Below, in pieces: positions 26,193 to 35,370 of a stretch of 64,000 nucleotides of DNA; the stretch's first letter is position 1; each line of letters starts with the position of its first letter. Where the stretch lies: the NCBI RefSeq assembly GCF_000986785.1, contig NZ_LAYY01000005.1, positions 1 to 64,000 on the forward strand. Reading direction: 5' to 3'. Under the pieces are notes generated by a model. It did no database searches and was not told where the DNA came from. It was given only the letters and a program-made list of their open reading frames with translations. This stretch comes from Mesobacillus campisalis (GTDB lineage: Bacteria > Bacillota > Bacilli > Bacillales > Cytobacillaceae). A program made the position numbers and the translations under genes.

Positions 26193-26837
26193 ATGTTCTT
26201 TCAGCGTAAAACCATCCACTGTCCTGTGTCTTACGGGGGTCTTCCGTTGTCTACTTCGGTCGAGGAGCTGTCATTTGTGGTGTTTGATACAGAAGCGACC
26301 GGATTCCAGGTGGCTGGGGAGGACCGACTGATTGAAATCGGGGCGGTCCATGTACAAGGGATGGAGGTCATCGAAGAGGATGTATTCCAGACCTATGTGA
26401 ACCCGAAACGACAAATTTCTCAGGAAATAACGCAGCTGACGTCGATTTCGATGGAAAAAGTCGAACAGGCGCCTGAGGCATCCGAGGCGATTCTTTCCTT
26501 CTTTGATTATGTGGAAACGCGGCAGGCCGCCTGCCTGGTCGGCCATTATGTCAGCTTCGACAGCCTCGTGCTGAAGCATGAATTGAAACGGGGAAACAAG
26601 AACCTGAAGGGGCTGCAAACCCTGGACACGCTCAACATGATCGGCTTTATTGCCCCCTCGTACGATATGCGCGACCTTGAACGATATGCCATGGCCTTTG
26701 GAACGAGGATCTACGACCGCCACAGCGCCCTCGGCGACGCCCTCACCACCGCCTACCTGTTCGTGGAACTCCTGCGCCACTTCAAAGACCGCGGCCACAC
26801 CACCTGGGCCGACCTCCTCAAAGGGTGCACCCTATAA
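26193..26837 (+). CDS. DnaQ-like 3'-5' exonuclease
   Basis: A 214-residue DEDDh exonuclease, related to the proofreading epsilon domain of polymerase III. Exo I is VVFDTEATGFQ, Exo II is CLVGHYVSFDSLVLKHEL, and Exo III is DRHSALGDALTTAYLFVELL with the expected His and Asp. ATG 26193 is chosen because AAGGAGG is 6 bases upstream; a TTG at 26175 lies before it. Single-domain relatives are often encoded near CBS/DUF294 proteins of symporter loci; here the phoX-tatA block lies between. Repair or nucleotide-processing role is inferred only from family. Confidence 0.85.
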   Translation: MFFQRKTIHCPVSYGGLPLSTSVEELSFVVFDTEATGFQVAGEDRLIEIGAVHVQGMEVIEEDVFQTYVNPKRQISQEITQLTSISMEKVEQAPEASEAILSFFDYVETRQAACLVGHYVSFDSLVLKHELKRGNKNLKGLQTLDTLNMIGFIAPSYDMRDLERYAMAFGTRIYDRHSALGDALTTAYLFVELLRHFKDRGHTTWADLLKGCTL

Positions 26838-26842
26838 AGCAT

Positions 26843-26906
26843 TAACCCACCGCGGGTCAGGCACCCTTTAGCACTGCACCGCACCCGGGGTCAGGCACTC
26901 TTTAGG
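26843..26906. repeat. REP-like GTGCCTGACCC cluster 4 (reverse orientation)
   Basis: GGGTCAGGCACCCTTTAG and GGGGTCAGGCACTCTTTAG, 34-35 bp apart, start a few bases after the exonuclease stop. The rest of the gap up to spoIIID (26907-27228) shows no coding frame I would support; it must hold the spoIIID promoter, which I could not place with confidence. Confidence 0.7.
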
Positions 26907-27228
26907 GAGATGAAGTGATTGGTGTTCCTTCTAAAATGAGTAAATTTTCTGAATAAATTTGATGATTCGTTGTCCTTCTTGTGTTTTTTGTGCATATATC
27001 CTTATCCAAGCTAATAGAATGGTTACAAACCTGTCAAAGAGAGTGTTTGAGGTGAGGAGTCGTTTGCAGAGTATGTGAATTCAGCCGGAGACATGATTAT
27101 TTGCAGTAGGTGAAGAAGGCCGGGCCTTCTGCCGCACCACAAGTTCCTTTGTGCGGAATCAGTAGTTTACGAGGGTAAGCGGGTCTCATTTCACACTTCT
27201 CACATCCAATTTAGGGAGGGCGAGTGGT

Positions 27229-27501
27229 GTGCACGATTACATCAAAGAGAGAACCATCAAGATTGGAAAGTATATCGTGGAGACGAAAAAAACGGTTCGC
27301 GTCATCGCGAAGGAGTTTGGCGTGTCCAAAAGTACAGTCCATAAAGACCTGACGGAAAGACTGCCTGAAATCAACCCGGAGCTTGCGAATGAAGTAAAGG
27401 AAATACTCGATTACCATAAATCGATCCGCCACCTTAGGGGGGGAGAAGCCACAAAGCTAAAGTACCGGAAAGAAGAAAGGGAAGGAGAGCCTGTGAAGTA
27501 G
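27229..27501 (+). CDS. spoIIID: Sporulation transcription factor SpoIIID
   Basis: A 90-residue DNA-binding regulator of mother-cell genes during sporulation. MHDYIKERTIKIGKYIVETKKTVR leads into a helix-turn-helix (VIAKEFGVSKSTVHKDLTERL) and a basic C-terminal tail, matching SpoIIID closely in length and order. GTG start after AGGGAGGG. In B. subtilis spoIIID is directly followed by mbl; here mbl lies 19.5 kb downstream beyond the type VII locus. Confidence 0.96.
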   Translation: MHDYIKERTIKIGKYIVETKKTVRVIAKEFGVSKSTVHKDLTERLPEINPELANEVKEILDYHKSIRHLRGGEATKLKYRKEEREGEPVK

Positions 27502-27553
27502 AAAAGGACAGGGAGCAGGCAAGCAAGTACCATTGGAAACAAATAAGAGCCAA

Positions 27554-27612
27554 GAACAAAGCGGGTAGTATCTGCCAGGTAAAAGCAGATGGTGCGCGCT
27601 TTGTTTATTTTG
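27554..27612 (+). terminator. Long hairpin after spoIIID
   Basis: Outer stem ACAAAGCG / CGCTTTGT with an inner stem ATCTGC / GCAGAT, followed by TTATTTT. It closes the sporulation gene before the type VII region. Confidence 0.7.
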
Positions 27613-27639
27613 GGGAGATGGGAGTTCCGGGCCGGGTCT

Positions 27640-27736
27640 TGTTGGTGACCGTCAGCCCCGGTTTCCTGTTTGTGCGGTCACTAATCCTCTCTCCAGGTGA
27701 CCGGCAGCACCGATTTTCACCTGGACCGGTCACTAA
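27640..27736. repeat. Duplicated GGTGACCG...CGGTCACTAA unit
   Basis: GGTGACCG occurs at 27643 and 27696 and CGGTCACTAA at about 27675 and 27727, so a segment with inverted ends is repeated with a 52-53 bp period. No coding frame. The remainder of 27737-28049 is AT-rich leader sequence of the type VII operon. Confidence 0.55.
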
Positions 27737-27910
27737 CCTCTGAAAATAGTCCTATCAATATCGGGATAGAGCTACTATTATCCTGCAACTTTTCGACCAT
27801 TTTCGTGCGGGGGTGTCGAAAAATACCTATAAAATATCAAGTTTATTCCATTTTAAAGCGGGTAATTTAGGACTATACACCTAACTTTATCCAACTTTCC
27901 CGGGTAGTGT

Positions 27911-27938
27911 TTGCCTCGACTGGTGGATATTGTAAGAT
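27911..27938 (+). promoter_or_regulatory. Candidate promoter of the type VII locus
   Basis: TTGCCT (27911-27916) and TAAGAT (27933-27938) are separated by 16 bases, about 140 bases before the first gene. It is the best sigma-A-like pair I can see in the leader but is not strong. A TATACT at 27944 lies nearby without a good -35. Confidence 0.3.
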
Positions 27939-28082
27939 ATTTATATACTAAGAGCCAATTTTCACTGAATATTCATTTTTATCTATTGCATTTTACATAA
28001 TACGCAGAATGAGCAAAAAGCCAGGCTTCGTGGGAAACTGGGCAGCAGCATGGATACATTGGCCAGCGGGGAGAGATTGATT

Positions 28083-31000
28083 GTGATACTGACATTGTTT
28101 GACCGGGACAAAGCGTTCAACCTGGTCCTGCCGGAGCGGGTAACCGGAAGGTATGTGCTCACCACCGAGGACGAGGATGGGAATCCAATGGAGCTGATGG
28201 CCGTCGAGGCAGAGGACGGGCAATGGCATCTTAAATCCAATAAACATGCCTGCCTGAAAAATGAGCAGCAGGAAATCCTCGGCAAAACAAGGCTTGAGCC
28301 TTTCAAAACCTATACCATTCACCGGGGACATCCCCAGTCATCTTCAGCCCTTCTGTATGTGGAGCCGCCAACACAGGGCCGCAACCAATATACAAAGCAT
28401 ACGGCGATTGCCAATGTCATCAAAATTGGCCGCTCAAAGGAAAATCATATCTGTTTTTCCAACAAGCTGGTGTCCGGTTCACACTGCATGATCCACTATA
28501 CTCCGGATGGACAAGCGGTCATCAGGGACCTCGACTCTTCGAATGGAACGTATGTGAACGGCGAGGCCATCAAGGAAAAGCAGCTAAAGGTTGGCGATGT
28601 GATTTTGATCATGGGCCTGAAGATCATCTTCAACGGCCGATTGCTAAGCCTGAACAATCCGCACGGCGCGGTATTTCTTGATAGCCGCGCGCTTGAGCCA
28701 TTCCTGCCCGAAAAGCCGGTCATCGAAGAAGAAACAGAGCTGGAGGAATTCGGGCCGCCTCCCGAAAAGGAAGGCCTGTTTTACCGCTCGCCCCGATTCA
28801 AGCGCGACATCTCAACGGCGCTGATAAAAATCGACCCGCCGCCGCAGCAGCCGAACCCGGATGAAACGCCGCTCGCGCTCCTGATTGGGCCGTCGGTCAC
28901 GATGGGGATGGCGTCACTGTTCACCGCCCTGATCATGATTCAGAATGTGACGAGCAACAACGGCGATATGAGGATGGCGCTGCCGATGCTGGTGATGAGC
29001 ATCTCGATGCTGATTGGGACCGTTCTCTGGCCGATTCTAACGAAGAAGTATGAAAAGAAGAAAAGGCTCAAACAGGAAAAGCATCGCCAGGAAAAGTATT
29101 CGGCCTACCTGGAAGAAATGAAACACGTGATCGAGAAGGAATGTACCTACCAAAGCGAGATTCTCCATGAGAACCATGTGACGCTCGATAATTGCATCGG
29201 CAGAATCAAAAACCGCGAGCGGAACTTGTGGGAGCGGGGCATCGGCCAGGACGACTTCCTGAAAATCCGCCTTGGGCTCGGGAATCTGCCGCTGAACGCC
29301 GACATCCGCTATCCGGAGAAAAAATTCCAGCTTGAAGACGACAATCTCCAGGACGAGTTGTACGAGCTGGCTTCGGCGCCGAAAGTGCTGAAAAACGTCC
29401 CGGTCACCCTGTCGCTCATCGAAGACCGGATCACTGGCATCATCGGCAGCAGACCGGAAGTCAAAGACTTCGTCAAAGGCCTGATTTTCCAGCTTGCCTC
29501 GCTGCACAGCTATGACGAATTGAAGCTGGTGTTTTTGTATGACGACAGCGAGCAGGAGGACTGGAAGTTTGTCAAATGGCTGCCGCATGTGTGGAATGAC
29601 AGCCATAACGTCCGCTTCATCGCCACCGATCCAAGCGAGGCGAAGGAGCTCTCCGCTTATTTTGAAAAAGAGATCGCCGCTGAGGGAGAGCAGCCTCAGC
29701 ATACCGTGGTGCTCTCGATGAGCAAAAGCCTCGCCTCCAAGGCGGAATTGGTCAACCTGCTGTTAAAAGATAAAAGCATTGAAGGCTACAGCCTGATTGC
29801 TCTGTACGACGAGCTGCAAAACCTGCCGAAGGAATGTTGCAATGTCATCGAAGTGAATGGCAGGGAGTCGAAAATTTACGACAAAGACGACATCTCGGGC
29901 AAATACATAGGATTTCACGCAGAAGGTTTGAAGGAAGACGCCGAGGAGTTGGCTGTCACGCTTGGAAACATCCAGCTTGCCGTTTCCCAGGAAGCGTATG
30001 TGTTGCCGGAAATGCTCACCTTCCTCGAAATGTTCGGTGTCGGGAAGATTGAGCACCTGAATGCCTTGACGCGCTGGAAGGAAAACAATCCGACCGTGAG
30101 CATCGAAACGCCGATCGGCGTCGACAACTCCGGGGAGCTGTTCAAGCTTGACCTTCATGAAAAATATCATGGCCCGCACGGCCTGATTGCCGGGATGACC
30201 GGCTCCGGGAAGAGTGAATTCATCATGACGTTCATTCTGTCGCTCGCGGTCAACTACCATCCGGACGAAGTCGCCTTCATCCTGATCGACTATAAAGGCG
30301 GAGGCATGGCGAATGCGTTCACCGACCTGCCGCATCTTGCCGGAACGATCACCAACCTCGACGGAGCCGCAGTCAACCGCTCGCTCATTTCGATCCAGAG
30401 CGAGCTGAAGCGGCGCCAGAATATTTTCAGCCAGACAGGCCGTGACCTGGACCAAAGCAATATCGATATCTACAAATATCAGAAACTATATCGGGAAGGA
30501 CTTGTCACCGAGCCGCTGCAGCACTTGTTCATCATTTCCGACGAGTTTGCCGAACTCAAGTCGCAGCAGCCGGAATTCATGGAGCAGCTCGTTTCCGCGG
30601 CGCGGATCGGGCGAAGCCTTGGCGTCCACCTGATCCTTGCCACCCAGAAGCCTTCCGGTGTCGTCGATGACCAGATCTGGAGCAACAGCAAATTCCGGAT
30701 TTCGCTTAAAGTCCAGGAAAAAGCGGATTCCATGGAAGTGATCAAGCGCCCGGACGCAGCCGAGCTGTCGACAACAGGCCGCTTTTACCTGCAGGTCGGG
30801 TTCAATGAATTGTTCGAGCTTGGCCAGTCAGCCTGGGCCGGGGCTCCGTATTATCCGTCCGACAAGGTCGAAAAGTCGAAGGATGACAGCATCGTCGTCA
30901 TCGATGAACTGGGCCGCGTCGTCAAAAGCGCGCGCATCGACCGCCGTAAGAACATCGCCGAGAATCCGCCGAAGCAGATCGACGAAATCACCGATTATCT

Positions 31001-32771
31001 CGCCCATTTGGCACAACAGGAAAGCATCTCGGTTCGTCAGCTGTGGCTGGAGCCGATTCCGGCGCGGATTTATCTGGATGAATTAAAGACTAAATATGCT
31101 CCGCGCCTTGAGCAGCAGCAGGCGCTTTCCGAAGTGGCTGCCGCCTCGGAAACCGAAATGCAAACTGCGGTGGGTACCGGAATGCAATCACCGACTGCGA
31201 GGACGAAGAACTTCATCCTCAACCCGGTCATCGGCGAATACGACGACCCGGCGAACCAGCGCCAGATGGTGATGAAGATGCCGATCACAAGGGACGGCAA
31301 TGGCATCATCTACGGAGTGGCCGGCGGCGGGAAGACGACGATGATCGCAACGATGATTTATTCGCTGATGGAAGAGCACACGCCGGAGGAAGTGAATTTT
31401 TACCTGCTCGACTTCTCTGCGGAGACACTGAGCTGGTTCCGCGAAGCGCCGCATGTTGGCGATGTGATTCTTTCGCATGAAAGCGAAAAAATCAGCAATC
31501 TGATGAAAATGCTCGCCGACGAAATCGACACCCGCAAAAAGCTTCTCGGGATGTATGGCGGCGACTTTATGACCTACAACAAGCTTTCGGAGGAAGGCCT
31601 TGCGTCCACTGTTGTCGTGATCCATAACTATTCGGCATTCGCGGAAATGTACGAAAGCCAGGAAGAGCAGATTTCCTTCCTGACGCGCGAAGGCGTAAAA
31701 TACGGAATTTATTTTATCCTTACTGCAAGCAATACCGGCGCCGTCCGCTACCGCCTGCTGCAGAATTTCAAGCAGCTGTACGTGCTGCAGCTGAACGACA
31801 TGTCCGAGTATTCAGGAATCCTCGGCAGCACCGACGGCGTCTATCCGTCCAAATTCAAGGGCCGCGGCGTGTTTAAAACAGATGCCGCCTATGAATTCCA
31901 GACTTCCCTGATCACCAGGGAGACCAGCAATATGTACCAGTTCATCACCGACTATTGCCGCGAACTGGCAGCTTCGTGGAATGGCCCCGTAGCAAAGAGG
32001 GTGCCGATCCTTCCGGAAAAAGTGGACGCTCAGTACCTGCAGGGCGATTTGCTTGACCGCAGGGGCCGCCTCGCGGTTGGAATTGAAAAGAATTCGCTCG
32101 CTGTCAGCCGGTTTGATGTGAAAAATGAATACATTTCCGTCGCCGCTGCCACAAGCAGCGACCTGACAGCGCCGTTCATGCAAGGCGCGGCCGAAGCACT
32201 CTCGACGCTGCAGGACGGAAAGGTCATCGTCCTTGATGGCAGCCAGCAGTTTGTTTCCGACGAAAACCGGATATACGAGTATGCCGCGCAGCCAGCTCAG
32301 GTTGAGAGCCAGGTGGTGCAGCTGTTCCATGAGCTTGTGTACCGCAACAATACGAACAAGGACCGGATGGCGGAAGGACTTGAGCCGCTACTGTTTGATA
32401 AAATCACCATTCTGATCCACGCGTACAGCGAGCTTCTGCTCTCCCTGTCGCCTGATGCCCAGGATAAGCTCAAGGTCTTCCTTGAAAAAGGCAGCGGACT
32501 CAATGTCCATGTGCTCCTGTCTGACAGCAGCGACAGAATCAGCGGCTACTCGTTCGAAAGCTGGTTCAAGCAGCATGTATCGCTCAGCGATTTTATCTGG
32601 ATCGGCAGCGGCATCGCCGACCAGTTCATCCTCAAGGCGAAAATCTCCACCGATATGTACGGCGAAGTTCCCGAAGGCTTTGGCTATGTAGTCGTAAAAG
32701 GCAAGCCGGTGCTTGTCAAAATGCTCGCGACATCGCTGGAGGTGGATGAGGAGGCTGTCTTTCACGGGTGA
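28083..32771 (+). CDS. essC: EssC/YukBA-type FtsK/SpoIIIE ATPase of type VII secretion, with FHA domain
   Basis: The membrane ATPase motor of a type VII secretion system. Numbered from the ATG at 28050: an N-terminal beta-rich domain, then a canonical FHA domain (about 110-200) with R128, S144-H145 and N165 in GRS, SGSH and DLDSSNGTYVNG; two TM helices (about 274-298 and 309-330); then three ATPase modules. D1 has GMTGSGK721SE and FIISDEFAEL, D2 has GVAGGGK1095TT, and D3 (from about 1360) has no P-loop. GTG 28083 has a GGGGAG site nine bases upstream; ATG 28050 has none, so the shorter form (1562 aa) is preferred. An FHA with all phosphothreonine-binding residues fits the kinase and phosphatase downstream. 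Confidence 0.9.
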   Translation: MILTLFDRDKAFNLVLPERVTGRYVLTTEDEDGNPMELMAVEAEDGQWHLKSNKHACLKNEQQEILGKTRLEPFKTYTIHRGHPQSSSALLYVEPPTQGRNQYTKHTAIANVIKIGRSKENHICFSNKLVSGSHCMIHYTPDGQAVIRDLDSSNGTYVNGEAIKEKQLKVGDVILIMGLKIIFNGRLLSLNNPHGAVFLDSRALEPFLPEKPVIEEETELEEFGPPPEKEGLFYRSPRFKRDISTALIKIDPPPQQPNPDETPLALLIGPSVTMGMASLFTALIMIQNVTSNNGDMRMALPMLVMSISMLIGTVLWPILTKKYEKKKRLKQEKHRQEKYSAYLEEMKHVIEKECTYQSEILHENHVTLDNCIGRIKNRERNLWERGIGQDDFLKIRLGLGNLPLNADIRYPEKKFQLEDDNLQDELYELASAPKVLKNVPVTLSLIEDRITGIIGSRPEVKDFVKGLIFQLASLHSYDELKLVFLYDDSEQEDWKFVKWLPHVWNDSHNVRFIATDPSEAKELSAYFEKEIAAEGEQPQHTVVLSMSKSLASKAELVNLLLKDKSIEGYSLIALYDELQNLPKECCNVIEVNGRESKIYDKDDISGKYIGFHAEGLKEDAEELAVTLGNIQLAVSQEAYVLPEMLTFLEMFGVGKIEHLNALTRWKENNPTVSIETPIGVDNSGELFKLDLHEKYHGPHGLIAGMTGSGKSEFIMTFILSLAVNYHPDEVAFILIDYKGGGMANAFTDLPHLAGTITNLDGAAVNRSLISIQSELKRRQNIFSQTGRDLDQSNIDIYKYQKLYREGLVTEPLQHLFIISDEFAELKSQQPEFMEQLVSAARIGRSLGVHLILATQKPSGVVDDQIWSNSKFRISLKVQEKADSMEVIKRPDAAELSTTGRFYLQVGFNELFELGQSAWAGAPYYPSDKVEKSKDDSIVVIDELGRVVKSARIDRRKNIAENPPKQIDEITDYLAHLAQQESISVRQLWLEPIPARIYLDELKTKYAPRLEQQQALSEVAAASETEMQTAVGTGMQSPTARTKNFILNPVIGEYDDPANQRQMVMKMPITRDGNGIIYGVAGGGKTTMIATMIYSLMEEHTPEEVNFYLLDFSAETLSWFREAPHVGDVILSHESEKISNLMKMLADEIDTRKKLLGMYGGDFMTYNKLSEEGLASTVVVIHNYSAFAEMYESQEEQISFLTREGVKYGIYFILTASNTGAVRYRLLQNFKQLYVLQLNDMSEYSGILGSTDGVYPSKFKGRGVFKTDAAYEFQTSLITRETSNMYQFITDYCRELAASWNGPVAKRVPILPEKVDAQYLQGDLLDRRGRLAVGIEKNSLAVSRFDVKNEYISVAAATSSDLTAPFMQGAAEALSTLQDGKVIVLDGSQQFVSDENRIYEYAAQPAQVESQVVQLFHELVYRNNTNKDRMAEGLEPLLFDKITILIHAYSELLLSLSPDAQDKLKVFLEKGSGLNVHVLLSDSSDRISGYSFESWFKQHVSLSDFIWIGSGIADQFILKAKISTDMYGEVPEGFGYVVVKGKPVLVKMLATSLEVDEEAVFHG

Positions 32772-32895
32772 AATGAGGAGGTTCATGTTTCATGTGTAAC
32801 AGTCAGATGCATCGATGATAGGCAGATGCGGCGACGGCTTTTGTACAGTGGCAGCCGGAAGCCCGCGGATGTCAGGTGAAGGAAGGTGAGGTTTC
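32772..32895 (+). other. Gap with ribosome site and four-codon frame
   Basis: GAGGAGG is followed at once by ATG TTT CAT GTG TAA, a four-residue frame, and about 100 bases later the YukD-like gene starts with its own GAAGGTGAGG site. It may be a remnant of a lost gene or a translational leader. Nothing else is recognisable. Confidence 0.3.
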
Positions 32896-33147
32896 ATGGA
32901 TAAGGTGCTGGTCGAGGTGTATGTTCCGGCAGCGGAAAAGGAGTTTGACGTGTTCTTGCCGCTTGAAAGCAAGCTGTATGAAGTGCTCCACCTGCTGGCC
33001 GGGACGCTGACGGAGCTGTCGGACGGCCATTTTGCGGCCACTCCCGACACCATCCTCTGCGACCGCAGCAACGGGGAAATTTTAAACATCAACTCAACGG
33101 TCGGCGAGAACAGGCTCGCCAACGGGACGAAATTGATGCTGATTTAA
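32896..33147 (+). CDS. YukD/EsaB-like ubiquitin-fold protein
   Basis: An 83-residue cytoplasmic protein that fits the YukD/EsaB family: VLVEVYVPAAEKEFDVFLPLESKLYEVLHLLAGTLTEL at the start and ILNINSTVGENRLANGTKLMLI at the end, the pattern of a beta-grasp ubiquitin fold. EsaB/YukD is a core cytoplasmic component of Gram-positive type VII systems. It follows the ATPase gene, whereas in the B. subtilis yuk operon yukD precedes yukC and yukBA. Confidence 0.8.
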   Translation: MDKVLVEVYVPAAEKEFDVFLPLESKLYEVLHLLAGTLTELSDGHFAATPDTILCDRSNGEILNINSTVGENRLANGTKLMLI

Positions 33148-33196
33148 AGGGCCGGGCACTAAAGCCTCCGCCCAGAAAGAGTAGGAAGGGTGCTAT

Positions 33197-33931
33197 ATGG
33201 GTCTAGCAAGAATCGCCATTATCATTATTTTAGTCATGATTGGGGGGACCGGCTGCATGCAGTCAGAAGGTGAGATTGTCAGCTACCTGGAAGAAAAGTA
33301 TAACAGCAAGTTTGAGGTTGAAGGCGGCAAGGAAGGCAGTGACCTGTTCCCGGACATGTACGGGAAGGACCAGATCGTCGCCCATCCGGAGGGAGATGAC
33401 AAGCTTGTGTTTTTGGCAGGGGAAAGCAAAACACAGGAAGGCGGCTTTTTTGACCGCTACCCGCTCGCCAAGTGGTCGAACGAGCTGGATGAAAAGTACA
33501 GCAATGCTGTCGCCAAAGAGTTTGGCAGCGATGCCCAGTTCAAAACACTGCTGTATGTCCAGGGTGACAATTACAGCTCCGAGATGATCGATATGCATGT
33601 GGAAGACTATTTTAAAAGCAACCAGGAAGCGCTCGTCACCTTGAACATCGGAATCAAGACGGCCGGCGAGCCGAACGTGGATGAGTACCTCGAAGGCATC
33701 TACTCCCTGCAGCAGCAGCTGAAGGAGCTTGGCGTCGAGAGCTATGGCGTAACCGTAGGGTTTGTGGATGAATCCGAAGACATTTCCGACTATATCCGCA
33801 CCTCGAATGTGAACAACCTGCCATGGTCCAACCTGGATGCGAAGGTGTATGGAAGTATCATGATCGACAATCTGCTCGACATTCAAAGTCCGGAGCAAAT
33901 AAAAGAATACTATGAACCAATAGAGGGGTGA
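33197..33931 (+). CDS. Lipoprotein of the type VII locus, candidate immunity protein
   Basis: A 244-residue secreted lipoprotein: hydrophobic signal and lipobox (MIGGTG-Cys20), then an acidic soluble domain with no motif I know (EGEIVSYLEEKYNSKFEVEG, GKDQIVAHPEGDDKLVF, EQIKEYYEPIEG at the end). It ends four bases before the lipase-like gene. In S. aureus, lipoproteins encoded beside the type VII lipase TslA protect the producer from it; position, anchoring and pairing here suggest the same, but sequence similarity to that family is not evident to me. Confidence 0.7.
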   Translation: MGLARIAIIIILVMIGGTGCMQSEGEIVSYLEEKYNSKFEVEGGKEGSDLFPDMYGKDQIVAHPEGDDKLVFLAGESKTQEGGFFDRYPLAKWSNELDEKYSNAVAKEFGSDAQFKTLLYVQGDNYSSEMIDMHVEDYFKSNQEALVTLNIGIKTAGEPNVDEYLEGIYSLQQQLKELGVESYGVTVGFVDESEDISDYIRTSNVNNLPWSNLDAKVYGSIMIDNLLDIQSPEQIKEYYEPIEG

Positions 33932-33935
33932 GCGC

Positions 33936-35357
33936 ATGTCCCTTGATCAACTGACAGATGAAGAAAAGCATGTCCTTTTGACCCTCTCGTATGTGGATTT
34001 GCCGAACAATCAGCGTCTTGAAGGCAAGAGTCTTGAGCAAATCTGGCAGACAGCCAAATACAATTTTGATGAAAAAGATGACACCTACCATACGCTGAAC
34101 GATTTTATCACCAGCAGAAACTTTGAAAATTCGAATCTAAAAGGTGTCACACTTGTCGGGTATGAAAATTTCAACCCAAATGAAATGAACAATTCGCAGG
34201 GAAAATCGGACTCCGGTTTTGTCGGCTACGCCTTCAAAGATTCGGAGGATAATAGTGTCGCAATGTTCCGCGGCAGCGAATCGATGGGCAACTTCGGCCA
34301 CCTGAAAACAGACTGGTCGTCCAACCTTGAAGCCGGGGTCGGCATCCCGATTCAGCAGCAGAACGAGGCGAACGCTTTTTACCGCAACTACATGGGGGAC
34401 CTGGACGGCGAACGGCTCGTGCTTGGCCACTCAAAGGGCGGCAATCTTGCTTCCCATGTGTTTGTCGAGAACCTGGATGACAATGTGAAATCATATGTGA
34501 TCAATGCGGCGCCCCTGTACTGGTGGGATTTGTCCGACCGGCAGAAGGAAGCGCTGAAAGGCGACCGGAATGAATTCATCGTGTTCAAGCTCGACCCGGT
34601 TTCGCAGCTCGGATATGTTCCCTATGTGGATAGAACTGTAGGGACGAAGCCGCGCGATTCGATTTTCCAGGTGTTCAATCCGTTTTATACGCACGGACTG
34701 GCGGCTGTGGGCGGCTTTGATCATAACGGCAATTTTTCACGCTCGGAAAAAGGGGCGAACTGGTCGCGGGACGGAATCAATTACCTGACCGCCGGGCTCG
34801 TGTTCGGCGCGTCGATGACCAATCCGGTTTTACTGAAAAAAGCCTCGATTTACGTGCAGAATGTGACGCCTTACATCATGGCGGCCGCGGCCAAGGGGCT
34901 GGCGCGCACGGCGAATTATCTGCGCGACGAGTCAATCAAGCTGGTGGCGAGGCTGCAGCAGATGAACCAGGCTCTGAAAAGCAGGCTGAATTCGTTCTTT
35001 GATGATGTAGCGAAAAAGGCTGCGGGGCTGGTCGCCGGGCTTGCCGGGCTGATGTCGGCGGGCAGCGCAAGTGCGGCCTACGTGGAGCCCGTGATTTCCG
35101 TCGACATCGGCCGGCTGAAGTATTATGCCGACCGCCTGCAGAACTTGAAGCGGCGGACTTCGCACCTGAACGAAATGATCGACAGCCTGTACTGGGAAGC
35201 CGGCATCCTTGGGCTGACCCATGTGCTGCGGGCTGACCTCAGCACGTCCTTTGACCACCGGATCACCCAGAGCATCTCCTACCTGAACAACACCGCCAAC
35301 CTGCTGCAGCGCAATGAACGCTATCTTGCGCAGCAAGCCCATAGTGTGCGGACTTAA
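33936..35357 (+). CDS. Lipase-like (DUF2974) protein with C-terminal helical domain, candidate type VII effector
   Basis: A 473-residue protein with an alpha/beta hydrolase N-terminal half: the nucleophile elbow GHS166KGGNLASHVFVENL, and downstream His/Asp candidates in FKLDPVSQLGY and FNPFYTHGLAAVGGFDHNG. There is no signal peptide. After about residue 290 the sequence becomes helical and Ala-rich, and the last 100 residues (VDIGRLKYYADRLQNLKRRTSHLNEMIDSLYWEAGILG) look like a WXG100/LXG-type targeting helix pair. This is the reverse of ordinary LXG toxins and the same order as the S. aureus lipase effector TslA. Small helical genes follow. Activity and secretion are inferred. Confidence 0.72.
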   Translation: MSLDQLTDEEKHVLLTLSYVDLPNNQRLEGKSLEQIWQTAKYNFDEKDDTYHTLNDFITSRNFENSNLKGVTLVGYENFNPNEMNNSQGKSDSGFVGYAFKDSEDNSVAMFRGSESMGNFGHLKTDWSSNLEAGVGIPIQQQNEANAFYRNYMGDLDGERLVLGHSKGGNLASHVFVENLDDNVKSYVINAAPLYWWDLSDRQKEALKGDRNEFIVFKLDPVSQLGYVPYVDRTVGTKPRDSIFQVFNPFYTHGLAAVGGFDHNGNFSRSEKGANWSRDGINYLTAGLVFGASMTNPVLLKKASIYVQNVTPYIMAAAAKGLARTANYLRDESIKLVARLQQMNQALKSRLNSFFDDVAKKAAGLVAGLAGLMSAGSASAAYVEPVISVDIGRLKYYADRLQNLKRRTSHLNEMIDSLYWEAGILGLTHVLRADLSTSFDHRITQSISYLNNTANLLQRNERYLAQQAHSVRT

Positions 35358-35370
35358 AGGAGGAAGAACG

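Noticed and set aside
26907-27228. Sigma-E promoter of spoIIID
   Set aside because: Expected from biology, and CATATAT-like words exist near 26993, but no pair with convincing -35 and -10 spacing could be placed by eye.
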